From Helicobacter burdigaliensis (GTDB lineage: Bacteria > Campylobacterota > Campylobacteria > Campylobacterales > Helicobacteraceae): 64,000 bases of DNA. The stretch spans positions 111,882-175,881 of the forward strand of contig NZ_QXJG01000001.1 in NCBI RefSeq assembly GCF_003670295.1. The letters are read 5' to 3'. How positions within the stretch are numbered: position 1 is the stretch's first letter; each line of letters opens with the position of its first letter. The notes below the pieces were generated by a model. It was not told where the DNA came from. It ran no database searches and worked only from the letters and a program-made list of their open reading frames with translations. Made by a program: the position numbers and the translations under genes. Below, piece by piece: positions 47,802 through 56,761 of the stretch.

Positions 47802-49004
47802 ATGAAAAAGATTTTTGTTTTTTTATTTTTGGGATTACTCTTAGCTTTAAGCCTTGAAGCTAGAGTGGTTACCACCACCAACACAAAATCAAGCACAGGT
47901 GAGGGAAGCGGACTGACTAGAGAAGAGGCGATTAATAATGCTATTATTGAAGCGATTGGAAAAATGAGTGGAGTTAGCATTAATTCTCTTAAAAAATCCA
48001 CAACTCTAGCAATAAGCGATAATAATGGAAGTAATATCCAAGATACTTATAGCGAGCAAATCAACAAAGCCACTAAAGGCAAAGCTGATAGCTATGAGAT
48101 TAATAGCGTAGATAAAGATAATGAAGGCAAATACATAGCAAATGTTACAATCTATAAAACTACAACCACTAAAAAATACCAAGCTCCAGGGCTAAAAGCA
48201 AGTAACCGCAGAAGCATTACTGTGTTTAATGTAGCACACAATGACTTACAAGCAGGGATTGGTAATAATCTACAACAAAAAATTATCACTGACTTACTCC
48301 AAAGTCGCAAATTTAATGTGCTAGATAGAGATAGTGATGGCTACTACCAAATGGAAAAAGCACTTATTCAAAGTGGCGATACAACAAGTGATGAAGTCTA
48401 TAAACTAAAAAATGTTCTTGCAACCGATTATATTTTGCTCTTCACTCTTAGCGGTGCTGAAGGCTCTGTGAAGACTAATGTAGTTACAGGCAAAGATCAA
48501 GCTAAAATTGAACTTTCTATTGAATATAGAGTTTTACTCTTTGCGACTAGACAGATTAAATATTCTAATACTTTAGTGGAGAAATTCACACTAAGAAGTG
48601 GCACTTTAAGTGAAAATGAAAAAATCATAGAAAGAATTGCAGCTAAAATTTCAAGCGATGTTTTAAATGCAATTTATCCACTAAAAGTAGCAGAAATTTC
48701 AGGCAATGAAGCAGTTTTCTCCCAAACTTTAAATGTAGGGGATACTTATGAATGCTTTTCTTTAGGTAAAGCCATTAAAGATTCTTATACTAAAGAAACC
48801 ACAGGACAAATTGAAACAAAAGTAGGAACTATTGAGATCACTCGCTCCACTCCAAAACTCTCTTATGGAAAAATCACAGAAGGAAGCGTGAAAAAAGGCA
48901 ACCTTTGCAGACCTTTAAATATCGGTGGTGGATTTAACGGTGGCGGAGAAAGAGGAGTGAATTACAAGGAAGTAGAAGGTGGTGGGGTAAATCTAGGCTT
49001 TTAA
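47802..49004 (+). CDS. CsgG/FlgT-like envelope protein
   Basis: A 400-residue exported protein with signal peptide MKKIFVFLFLGLLLALSLEA. Residues about 30-60 (GEGSGLTREEAINNAIIEA) resemble the FlgT N-terminal domain. The central part (about 130-300) has a CsgG-like core: RSITVFNVAHNDLQ, LLQSRKFNVLDRD and ATDYILLFTLSG. It ends in a glycine-rich tail. CsgG relatives make outer-membrane pores or assembly platforms, and FlgT builds a flagellar ring. Which applies cannot be decided. It closes the five-gene operon, 19 bases after the previous gene. Confidence 0.72.
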   Translation: MKKIFVFLFLGLLLALSLEARVVTTTNTKSSTGEGSGLTREEAINNAIIEAIGKMSGVSINSLKKSTTLAISDNNGSNIQDTYSEQINKATKGKADSYEINSVDKDNEGKYIANVTIYKTTTTKKYQAPGLKASNRRSITVFNVAHNDLQAGIGNNLQQKIITDLLQSRKFNVLDRDSDGYYQMEKALIQSGDTTSDEVYKLKNVLATDYILLFTLSGAEGSVKTNVVTGKDQAKIELSIEYRVLLFATRQIKYSNTLVEKFTLRSGTLSENEKIIERIAAKISSDVLNAIYPLKVAEISGNEAVFSQTLNVGDTYECFSLGKAIKDSYTKETTGQIETKVGTIEITRSTPKLSYGKITEGSVKKGNLCRPLNIGGGFNGGGERGVNYKEVEGGGVNLGF

Positions 49005-49168
49005 GCCTTGCCCTACTTCCTTAACCCTATTTTTATTAATTTTAATTATTTTTAAAAAATTTACCAGTTATAAATATTTAAAACACTTTTTGTTGCTTAA
49101 TTAAAGCAAATTTTAACAAAAAGTTTTATTTTTATATTTGCTTTTTTACACTTCTTTAAAGCAAGCAA

Positions 49169-50398
49169 TCAAAATTCTCTATTTTCTTTAAATTTTAGCT
49201 TATCTTCCATTCTTTTAATAGCGTTTGTATAGACTGCATTTGCCTTATGGCTTTGAGCTTTTTTGTAATTTTCTAGTGCATTTTCATACTCGCCTTTTTC
49301 TTCATAGATTTTTGCGATATTATAGTATGAACTTGCCTTAATAGTATTTGCCCTCCTGCCACTTGCTAGCTCAATTGCCTTTCTATTAGCCCAGTTTGCT
49401 TCTGCTAGATTTCCAGTTTTTTGATACACTAAACCAAGATTAGAATAGCTTTTTGCTTCATTTGGATTAAGCCTAATAGAATCTTTTAAATGATAAATTG
49501 CTACTTCATAATCTTTACTCTTATAGGCTTCTACACCTAGATTATCTAAAATTTTAGCTTGTTTTTTATCTTCTGTGCTTATAGTTTGTGTATAAGCAAG
49601 ATGAAAGTTTTTAGCAATAACCTTTTCTAAATCTTTTCTAAAATAATCATCTTTGCGCGCATTTTCATCATCTAAAATAATATTTTTATCAATGATTTTA
49701 CCCTCTTCATCCACATAAAATGGCACCCAGATTCTAGCATCTTTTAAACCTTGTGGAATGGGTGGCATAGTGTAGGCGCGAATAAGTGAAGAGCCCACAT
49801 ATACATAGACTTTTGCATTTTTGAGCTTATCAAGCGGAAGTGCATATTTGCCTTCTTTATCTCGTGCTTCTTTAGCCCATGAGCTATAATTATGCACAAA
49901 GAAAATGTATTTTTCTCCATTGTGGCGTTTGTTTATCGTGATAGTTTCAGGCCCATAACCCTCTGTATTCTCCACATCTAAATTCACATCCACCCCCTCT
50001 TTGTTTTCAAAATAAATATGGCTGTCCTTAAAATATACATGCAAATCTAAATCCAAAGGCTCATTATCCCATTGCAACACCACACGCATAGAATCTAGTG
50101 TTTGTAAATTTGGACTCATCGCATACACAAAGTCTTCACTTGGGCATTTTACTGCCATACTCGCATAGCCCTCTTTTTTCAAAATCATCATAACATCATC
50201 TTTGCTAAAAGACATAGGTATCTTTGCATTGCCATTATTATCCGTAAAAGCTTTATTTAAATCTTTACCCTCTTTTTGAAAAGTTAGCTCCACACCGCTC
50301 AAAGCCTTGTCTTTTATCGTCGCATCTAACACACTTATATTTATTTTGGCCCACACTAAGCCAAGCCCCAAGAAAAGCGCAAAAAATAGTCGTTTCAT
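49169..50398 (-). CDS. Periplasmic YfaP-like domain plus TPR protein
   Basis: A 409-residue exported protein. After the signal peptide (MKRLFFALFLGLGLVWAK) comes a carboxypeptidase-regulatory-like beta domain (about 20-100). It is followed by a YfaP-type domain recognisable by LQWDNEPLDLDLHVYF, NTEGYGPETITI and FFVHNYSS (about 108-200). The C-terminal third has three TPR repeats (KILDNLGVEAYKSKDYEVAI, AKSYSNLGLVYQKTGNLAEA, SSYYNIAKIYEEKGEYENAL). ATG 50398 has GGAGC five bases upstream; an earlier in-frame TTG overlaps that site. Role unknown; it converges with the envelope operon. Confidence 0.78.
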   Translation of the reverse strand: MKRLFFALFLGLGLVWAKINISVLDATIKDKALSGVELTFQKEGKDLNKAFTDNNGNAKIPMSFSKDDVMMILKKEGYASMAVKCPSEDFVYAMSPNLQTLDSMRVVLQWDNEPLDLDLHVYFKDSHIYFENKEGVDVNLDVENTEGYGPETITINKRHNGEKYIFFVHNYSSWAKEARDKEGKYALPLDKLKNAKVYVYVGSSLIRAYTMPPIPQGLKDARIWVPFYVDEEGKIIDKNIILDDENARKDDYFRKDLEKVIAKNFHLAYTQTISTEDKKQAKILDNLGVEAYKSKDYEVAIYHLKDSIRLNPNEAKSYSNLGLVYQKTGNLAEANWANRKAIELASGRRANTIKASSYYNIAKIYEEKGEYENALENYKKAQSHKANAVYTNAIKRMEDKLKFKENREF

Positions 50399-50524
50399 TA
50401 CTTGCTCCAAAATTAATATCCATTCTAATAAAATTTTTCTTATATTATAGCTTAAGCAATGAATTATAACTATAGCTTTGCTAAGAAAAATATAAACAAA
50501 TCCTAGCGTTCTAAAACATCAAAA

Positions 50525-51355
50525 TTAAATCTTTTTAGTAATATTTCCATTTTCTAAAATGATCTGTTTGTTCTTCACTAGCTCACTTAATGCGCGTTTA
50601 AAAGCCTTTTTGCTCATAGAAAAATTCTCTAAAATACTTTGTGGAGTGCTATCATAGTTAAACTCCATTTTGCCACCCTTTTGCTCTAGTATCTCTAAAA
50701 CCCTTTTTGCTTCTTCTTTCTCATTAGATTTTTGCATAGGAGGCTTTAAGCTTAAATCACATTTTCCATTCGGATAAATTTTTTTAATATATGCTTTGTA
50801 TTTTTGATTTAAAAAATTTTTATTAAACACTTCATTTTTATACACAAGCCCTAAAAACTCTCCATTTATCACACATTCATAACCAAGCTCAGTGGCTCTA
50901 AAAGGGATAATTTCCACTTCGCTAAATGTTTTAAGATTGCTTTTTTTAAGATCTTTCAAGTAAGGTTTTATATCATTTTTAGCGATTAATCTACCCTCTC
51001 TATCCACACTCACTAATACTGCCACATTGCTTTTGAGTGGATAGTTTTGAGGCTTAAGGGTTGGCATAAATAGATCTTTTGCAATTCCTAAATCCAAAAA
51101 GCAACCAAAATTATTCTTATCCACCACCTTTAAAAGTGCGATTTCCCCAAGCATCGCATAAGGCTTCAAAGTAGTGGCTATAAGTCTATCTTCAGAATCT
51201 GTATAAAGAAAAACTTCAATACTCTGCCCCTCTTTTGCATCTTTTGGAAGATATTTTAAAGGAAGCAAAATCTCCTTATCTCCTTTTTGTAAGAAAGCCC
51301 CAATTTTTACAATTTTTACAATCTCTAAAGTATAAATTCTACCTACATCAATCAA
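50525..51355 (-). CDS. CvfB-like S1-domain RNA-binding protein
   Basis: A 276-residue protein with tandem S1 domains, as in CvfB/YitL. The first is at about 1-60 (YTLEIVKIVKIGAFLQKGDKE), the second at 65-130 (LKVVDKNNFGCFLDLGIAKD), and a third part lies around 150-210. The C terminus is a winged helix (STPQSILENFSMSKKAFKRAL). CvfB proteins bind RNA and affect virulence gene expression in Gram-positives; the role here is unknown. The start is TTG at 51355 with GGAGAAC upstream, overlapping the previous gene by eight bases. Confidence 0.83.
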   Translation of the reverse strand: MIDVGRIYTLEIVKIVKIGAFLQKGDKEILLPLKYLPKDAKEGQSIEVFLYTDSEDRLIATTLKPYAMLGEIALLKVVDKNNFGCFLDLGIAKDLFMPTLKPQNYPLKSNVAVLVSVDREGRLIAKNDIKPYLKDLKKSNLKTFSEVEIIPFRATELGYECVINGEFLGLVYKNEVFNKNFLNQKYKAYIKKIYPNGKCDLSLKPPMQKSNEKEEAKRVLEILEQKGGKMEFNYDSTPQSILENFSMSKKAFKRALSELVKNKQIILENGNITKKI

Positions 51356-51899
51356 AAAGTTCTCCTATTGCTCTTATAAAAACATTACTAAAATCTACAC
51401 CATATTCACTAGCAATCTGCATACTTGCCAAAATCACAACTATCATCAATATTGCAAATGCGATAAGTCCTAGTAGTGCTATCACTCTAAATAATCTTAA
51501 ATAAAAACTCTCATCCAAACTCTCATCTAAAGTCTTATGGTATTTAAACCAATCTAAGAAAAATTTTGCATAAACTAAAACTAATCCAAAAATCAACACT
51601 CCACAAAGAAGCATTAAAACCAAAGAATAAGTTGGGGAAAATCCTAAATTTACCGCATGAATGTCTGCTTCCCACATAAGCATTACACTACTAAAATGGA
51701 TTCCAAAACCTATCAATGCAAACAACAAAAAAGAAGCTACTAAAAATGCGATATTTTCACCCCATGTGCTTCTTTTTTTAAATTCTTCTTTGATGTGTTT
51801 TTTAATAGCACTTTCGCTTAGTCCCCCTTCTCTTTTTTTAGCAATGTAACTGCCAAGATTTTTAATCCAAGTTTTTCTATTTAAAACTTGTGTTTCCAT
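51348..51899 (-). CDS. Membrane protein of unknown function
   Basis: A 183-residue protein with three clear hydrophobic segments (about 45-70, 83-107 and 133-158) and a basic N terminus including KKREGGLSESAIKKHIKEEF. I do not recognise the family. It is coupled to cvfB by overlap and has GAGGTG before the ATG. Confidence 0.7.
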   Translation of the reverse strand: METQVLNRKTWIKNLGSYIAKKREGGLSESAIKKHIKEEFKKRSTWGENIAFLVASFLLFALIGFGIHFSSVMLMWEADIHAVNLGFSPTYSLVLMLLCGVLIFGLVLVYAKFFLDWFKYHKTLDESLDESFYLRLFRVIALLGLIAFAILMIVVILASMQIASEYGVDFSNVFIRAIGELFD

Positions 51900-51983
51900 A
51901 TTTTCACCTCTTGATAAAATTTTCTCATTAGAAATTCTGCCTAAAATTTGTCAAAATAAAATCTATATTTTGTCAAGTTTTTG

Positions 51984-53837
51984 TCAAGTTTTTGTAGAAT
52001 AAGACTTATCAATATGGAATTTTCTATAAAAATCTTCTAGCTCTTCATCGCTAAAATCTTCTAAAAGCCCTTTTTCTCTTAGATTATCCAAAATAGCTCT
52101 TGTGCAATCTGTCTCTTTAGGCCACTCTCTTAAATGCCCATCAACTTCACTTTTATTAGTTGCATCTATAAAAATTGCTTCATGAATGATTTTTATATCT
52201 CTTTTAGCATCTATATTATTTACAACCCTCCAAAGCACCATATAAAGATTATCTAAATCATTGCTCTTTGCATCTAGCACCACTACAATTCTTAAATGTT
52301 GTGTAAGCTCTGCTAACTCTTTTTTAGAAAAAATCTCTTGCATACTTGCTTGCTTTTCTACACCCAGCAAAACAATAGGATTCAAAGTGTCCTTATAAAT
52401 TTGCTTTAAAACACATAAATTTGAAAATACCTTAGAAAGCTTATCTTTTAACACTTCATCTTCTAAAAGCACCACTTTTTTAGTCTCTTTTAGCTCTTTA
52501 GTTAAATCCACTCCAAGCTTCCCTCCATAAGCATAATTAGGAGAAGAATGATCTAAAACATCACAAATCCCCTCGCTAATCACGCATTCTTTTACACTAA
52601 AGCGATTAAGCATAAAAGTAATAATCTCTGCACTCTCTAAGCTAGGAGCATCTTTATTTACAAATAGTGCATGTTTTACAAAGCTCATCTGCCCCACCCC
52701 CCAAAAAGCATGCATACTTTGCTTTGCCTCTCCTTCATACTCACTTTTTATCTTTGCTAAGATTAGATTATGAAATACTCCATTTTCTGGCATATAATAA
52801 TCTATTAAATTAGGTGTGGTTGTCTGCAAAAGTGGTAAGAAAATGCGTTCTGTTGGATAACCTAAATATTTATCCTCTAAAGGTGGCTTACCCACAACTG
52901 TGGCTAAAAAAACAGGATTTTTCTTGCTAGTAATTGCACTCACTTCCATAACAGGATAAGGCTCAATAGGTGTATAAAAGCCCGTATGATCGCCAAACCT
53001 CCCTTCTTCTTTTAGCTCATTTGGATCTACAAAGCCCTCAATCACAAAATCACAATCATAAGGCACACACAAAGGATTGCTGATACACTTTATAAGTTTT
53101 GCTCTTTTCTTTTTAATAAAACCATAAAGCATAAGCTCATAGATTCCTTTAGGTAGTGGTGCAGTAGCACACCAAGTATAAAGCGGATCTCCCCCTAAAG
53201 CGATACTTACAGGCATTTTTTGCTTAGCTTCTTTATATTCTTTTAAAAGTGCAACCGAATCTTTATGCAATTGCCAATGCAAACCTAAATGATTTTTATC
53301 ATAAACTTGCAAACGATACATTCCTAGATTTTTCACTTCTCCATTTAGGCTTTGTGTGTAACACTGCCCCATAGTGATAAACGCCCCTCCATCTTCTTCC
53401 CAAGTCTTAATAACTGGCAAACTTAGCAAATCTACATTTACACCCTTATACACAACTTCTTGTGCCAATTTAATATCTTCTTGCACACAAGGAGCTAAAA
53501 ATCTAAGCTGTGCGATTTTAGGTAAAAATCTTAAAAATTCACCCACGCCTTTTGGGGGCTTCATTTTTAAAAAATAACTGATTTCTTTTGCTATTTTCTG
53601 TGTATCCCCTATTAAAAGCTCTACGCGTTTAAAATTTCCAAAAAGATTCATAAGCACAGGAGTTTCATAAGTTTTATTTAATCTTTTGCAAATAGGATTT
53701 GTAAAAAGCAAGGCTTTGCTTTCTTTCTTTTTTACTTCTAAATACGCTAAATGCGGTATTTCAAGCTCTATATCCAAAGGAGTGGAAATAATCTTTATCT
53801 CATTATGCATTTTTAATAAATCAATCGTTTTTCTCAT
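51984..53837 (-). CDS. UbiD-family decarboxylase
   Basis: A 617-residue prenylated-FMN-dependent decarboxylase of the UbiD family. Typical blocks: AQLRFLAPCVQEDIKLAQEV, ITMGQCYTQS, VSIALGGDPLYTWCATAPLP, EGRFGDHTGFYTPIEPYPVM and VVGKPPLEDKYLGYPTERIF. Such a gene is common in Campylobacterota, which make menaquinone by the futalosine route, where it may supply a decarboxylation step; that assignment is inference. GGAGAAGTCTTTAAA precedes the ATG. It starts about 85 bases from the membrane protein gene. Confidence 0.85.
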   Translation of the reverse strand: MRKTIDLLKMHNEIKIISTPLDIELEIPHLAYLEVKKKESKALLFTNPICKRLNKTYETPVLMNLFGNFKRVELLIGDTQKIAKEISYFLKMKPPKGVGEFLRFLPKIAQLRFLAPCVQEDIKLAQEVVYKGVNVDLLSLPVIKTWEEDGGAFITMGQCYTQSLNGEVKNLGMYRLQVYDKNHLGLHWQLHKDSVALLKEYKEAKQKMPVSIALGGDPLYTWCATAPLPKGIYELMLYGFIKKKRAKLIKCISNPLCVPYDCDFVIEGFVDPNELKEEGRFGDHTGFYTPIEPYPVMEVSAITSKKNPVFLATVVGKPPLEDKYLGYPTERIFLPLLQTTTPNLIDYYMPENGVFHNLILAKIKSEYEGEAKQSMHAFWGVGQMSFVKHALFVNKDAPSLESAEIITFMLNRFSVKECVISEGICDVLDHSSPNYAYGGKLGVDLTKELKETKKVVLLEDEVLKDKLSKVFSNLCVLKQIYKDTLNPIVLLGVEKQASMQEIFSKKELAELTQHLRIVVVLDAKSNDLDNLYMVLWRVVNNIDAKRDIKIIHEAIFIDATNKSEVDGHLREWPKETDCTRAILDNLREKGLLEDFSDEELEDFYRKFHIDKSYSTKT

Positions 53838-54024
53838 TTTAAAGACTTCTCCTAAAAAATAATGGAAAATTTTTCACATAATACCATAATTTAGGTTTAA
53901 CTTCATCATTGATTTCTTATATAAATTTCACAAACAATCCCCATAATAATGTATAAAAAACTAATGTTATTTGTATTTGTTGTCTAGTTTGTGCTATCAA
54001 ATATTTAAAAAATTTTCACTTTTT

Positions 54025-54048
54025 AATTACCACCTATAGGTGGTAATT
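54025..54048. terminator. Perfect 24-base hairpin after the cytochrome c peroxidase gene
   Basis: AATTACCACC and GGTGGTAATT form a 10-bp stem around TATA, directly after the peroxidase stop (54050-54052). On the minus strand it is followed by an A-run rather than a T-run, so termination is inferred from position. Confidence 0.6.
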
Positions 54049-54049
54049 C

Positions 54050-55087
54050 CTAAAGCTCTGGTTTAGGAGTTGTTTGCGTAGAAGCAGGAAGCTGTGGATA
54101 TATTACTTGAGGTTTTGTTCCTTGTAAGGATTCTAAAAAAGTAGCAATAGATTTTGCTTCTTTATCAGAAATGCTAATTCCAAGTTGGATACTTCCCATT
54201 TCCTTAATTGCATCTTTTAAATCCCAAAATGCACCATTATGAAAATAAGGAGCAGTTTCTGTTACGTTACGCAAAGTAGGAGTCTTTACCATACCATTTG
54301 CATCACCTTTAAAATCTCCTAAATTTGCAAATTTATATTGTCCTGCTACTTGAAAAGCTTGCATAGTTCCACCCAAATTCACTCCATTATGACAAGCCGT
54401 GCAACCTTTATCCATAAAGAGTTTTAAACCCTCTTTTTCTGCCTTAGAGAGTGCATTTTCATCTCCCTCCATAAATTTATCAAATCTTGATGGAGTGAGT
54501 AAAGTTCGCTCAAATGTAGCAATAGCATCTGCAATATTATCAAAAGTTACACCGCTTTTGCCATATATCTTTTTAAAGTCCTCTACATATTCTGGCAAAG
54601 ATGCGATTTTTTCCACTGCTAGCTTTGCAGGGGTTGCCATCTCTGCTTCTGATTCGATAGGTCCTTTAGCTTGATCTGCCAAACTACCTGCCCTACCATC
54701 CCAAAATTGCGTAGCATTAAGCACGGAATTATAAACGGTTGGTGAATTTAAATGATGAGGGTTTGCTGTCCATTTATGACCTACTGCTGCAGAAATTCCA
54801 TCTGCACCCCCTAACCCTAAGTTATGACAGGTGTTACAAGAAATCAATCCACTCTTTGAAAGTCTAGGTTCAAAATAAAGCTGTTTTCCAAGATCTGCTT
54901 TTTCTTCTGTAAAAGGACTAAATTTTACACCCATATCTTTTAAGATTTTTTCTACTTCTTTTTGATTTTTTGGAAGTGGAGCCAAGCCCGCATTCTTTGC
55001 TTCTTGCACTAGAGAGCTAGCTGCATTTAAGCTTAATGTCGAAGCCAACAAAATTGACGAAACAGATAATAAAGAGCTAATTTTCAT
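54050..55087 (-). CDS. Diheme cytochrome c peroxidase
   Basis: A 345-residue periplasmic enzyme reducing hydrogen peroxide with electrons from cytochrome c. The signal peptide covers about residues 1-22. Heme motifs are ISCNTCHNLGLGG and GCTACHNGVNLGG, with FWDGRAGSLADQAKGPI between. TETAPYFHNGAFWDLKDAI near the C terminus is typical of the CcpA/MauG family. The C-terminal extension is proline/threonine-rich. AGGAGG lies before the ATG on the minus strand. No terminator-free neighbour is apparent, so it is probably monocistronic. Confidence 0.94.
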   Translation of the reverse strand: MKISSLLSVSSILLASTLSLNAASSLVQEAKNAGLAPLPKNQKEVEKILKDMGVKFSPFTEEKADLGKQLYFEPRLSKSGLISCNTCHNLGLGGADGISAAVGHKWTANPHHLNSPTVYNSVLNATQFWDGRAGSLADQAKGPIESEAEMATPAKLAVEKIASLPEYVEDFKKIYGKSGVTFDNIADAIATFERTLLTPSRFDKFMEGDENALSKAEKEGLKLFMDKGCTACHNGVNLGGTMQAFQVAGQYKFANLGDFKGDANGMVKTPTLRNVTETAPYFHNGAFWDLKDAIKEMGSIQLGISISDKEAKSIATFLESLQGTKPQVIYPQLPASTQTTPKPEL

Positions 55088-55431
55088 AAAGCCTCCTTAA
55101 AAATTTATCACCCCAAAATACTTTTTAAAAGAGGTGATAGAAGCGAAGTGTAGCCCTTATTGACTTATATTTTAATAAAATATAATCTTTATTTATTAAT
55201 AATAGTTTTTATTATTCTATATTTTTTAAACATTTTAATGTGTTTAAAAGTTGCATAAATACCCTAAAAATTGAATATCTACAAAGATTTCATAAATTTT
55301 ATATTCTTAAAAATTTTGTTTTTATACTTTTAACCCCTCTCCCTTTTTTTAAAGAACTCCATTACTCCCCTAAAGCTTCATTTTAATCACATTCTCTTTA
55401 TTAAACCCTACTTAATTGATTGCAAAATTCT
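55088..55431. other. 344-base spacer upstream of the peroxidase gene
   Basis: AT-rich and without a protein gene. It holds the peroxidase promoter. An inverted repeat TATCACC/GGTGATA (55106-55112 and 55133-55139, 20 bases apart) lies just upstream of the peroxidase start, and may be a leader hairpin or regulator site. I see nothing else. Confidence 0.5.
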
Positions 55432-55656
55432 TTATGCCATCAAATCTAGCAAACTTTGCATCATAGAATCTTGGCTTTGCACTACCTTTGCATTAGCTTC
55501 CACTCCATTTTGAGATACGATATTATCCACACTACTTTGTGCTAAATCTGTTTGGGAAGTTTCTAAGCTATTTTGTAAAATTTGCATATTTGAATTTATA
55601 CCATTTTGTGCATTACTAAAAGCATTTGCATAATCAAAACCCTTTGAGATTTCCAT
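55432..55656 (-). CDS. 74-residue protein resembling flagellar rod/hook C termini
   Basis: The C-terminal half reads VEANAKVVQSQDSMMQSLLDL, close to the last helix of axial flagellar proteins such as FlgG and FlgE (qrgYqANskvi.t.demlq.ll.l). The N-terminal half is helical, with NAFSNAQNGINSNMQILQNS. There is no signal peptide. It could be a small axial-component-like protein or a YjfB-type motility protein. GGAG stands ten bases before the ATG, and a TATAAT lies upstream near 55698. It stands alone. Confidence 0.65.
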   Translation of the reverse strand: MEISKGFDYANAFSNAQNGINSNMQILQNSLETSQTDLAQSSVDNIVSQNGVEANAKVVQSQDSMMQSLLDLMA

Positions 55657-55824
55657 TTTTAAACAACTCCTAACATTAACTTTTTATACACATATTATAT
55701 ATTTATTAACTAAATTTCTCCTAAAATTATAAATCATATTTAATTTTTATATTTTTAAGATTTTATTTTAAGAATTTTATGCTATTATTTGATAATTTTT
55801 ATTATTTAATAAAGGTTAGATTTT

Positions 55825-56700
55825 ATGGATTTTACTTGGACACAAATTACTTATGCGATGATTTTGACACTTCTTGCGGGTTTTAGCACTGCCATTGGCT
55901 CTGTGATAGCCTTTTTCTCTAAAAAAGATAATCTAAGAATCCTTTCTTTTGGGCTTGGATTTTCAGCAGGAGTTATGATTTATATTTCCTTTATGGAGAT
56001 TTTACCCTCTGCTTTTTCAGATTTTAGAAAATATTACAACTCAAATTTTGGCGAACTTTTAGCATTATTATGTTTTTTTGGAGGAATTATTTTAAGTGCA
56101 ATTATTGATAAATTAATCCCCGAAGATGTCAATCCTCACGAACCAAAAGAGGACTACTCAGAGCTTAAAATATGCCCCCTTCCTAAAAATCCTAGAAAAA
56201 CACCTAATTTTCACCCGGGTATTTCCATAGCTAAAGTCAATACAAAAGCTCTAAAACGCACAGGAATCTTCACAGCACTCGCCATTGCTATCCATAATTT
56301 CCCCGAAGGCTTTGCTACTTTTATCTCAAGTCTTGATAGCCTCTCATTTGGAATAGCCATAGCAGTAGCTGTTGCTATCCATAATATCCCAGAAGGTATG
56401 GCTGTTTCACTTCCTATTTATCATGCCACAGGTGATAAGAAAAAAGCTTTCATTTATTCAGTGCTTTCAGGAGTTGCAGAACCCATTGGAGCATTTGTGG
56501 GTGCTTTTTTAATCCTACCTTTTATGAATGAATTAACTCTTGCTATCACTTTTGCAGTGGTGGCTGGGATTATGGTTTTTATCTCTTTTGATGAGCTTTT
56601 ACCCTCAGCACGCACCTATGATAAAGCGCACGATAGCCTTTATGGATTAGTTTTAGGAATGGGAGTGATGGCACTTAGCCTCATTTTATTAAATCCTTAA
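55825..56700 (+). CDS. zupT: ZIP-family metal transporter (ZupT)
   Basis: A 291-residue divalent metal importer with about eight helices. Metal-binding helices are marked by HNFPEGFATF (about residue 158) and HNIPEGMAVSLP (about 190), separated by a hydrophobic stretch as in the ZIP family. An acidic and proline-rich loop (about 92-140) is cytoplasmic. It most likely imports zinc, with other divalent metals possible. AAAGGTTAGATTTT precedes the ATG. Confidence 0.92.
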   Translation: MDFTWTQITYAMILTLLAGFSTAIGSVIAFFSKKDNLRILSFGLGFSAGVMIYISFMEILPSAFSDFRKYYNSNFGELLALLCFFGGIILSAIIDKLIPEDVNPHEPKEDYSELKICPLPKNPRKTPNFHPGISIAKVNTKALKRTGIFTALAIAIHNFPEGFATFISSLDSLSFGIAIAVAVAIHNIPEGMAVSLPIYHATGDKKKAFIYSVLSGVAEPIGAFVGAFLILPFMNELTLAITFAVVAGIMVFISFDELLPSARTYDKAHDSLYGLVLGMGVMALSLILLNP

Positions 56701-56761
56701 AATCCTATTTTTTATGTTTTTTTATAATATAATGTTGAAAATTTTCTAAAAGGTATAAGTT

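Noticed and set aside
55657..55824. Sigma-54 or sigma-28 promoter for the 74-residue flagellar-like gene
   Set aside because: No GG-N10-GC or TAAA-N15-CGATAA pattern at suitable distance. Only a TATAAT-like -10 is present.
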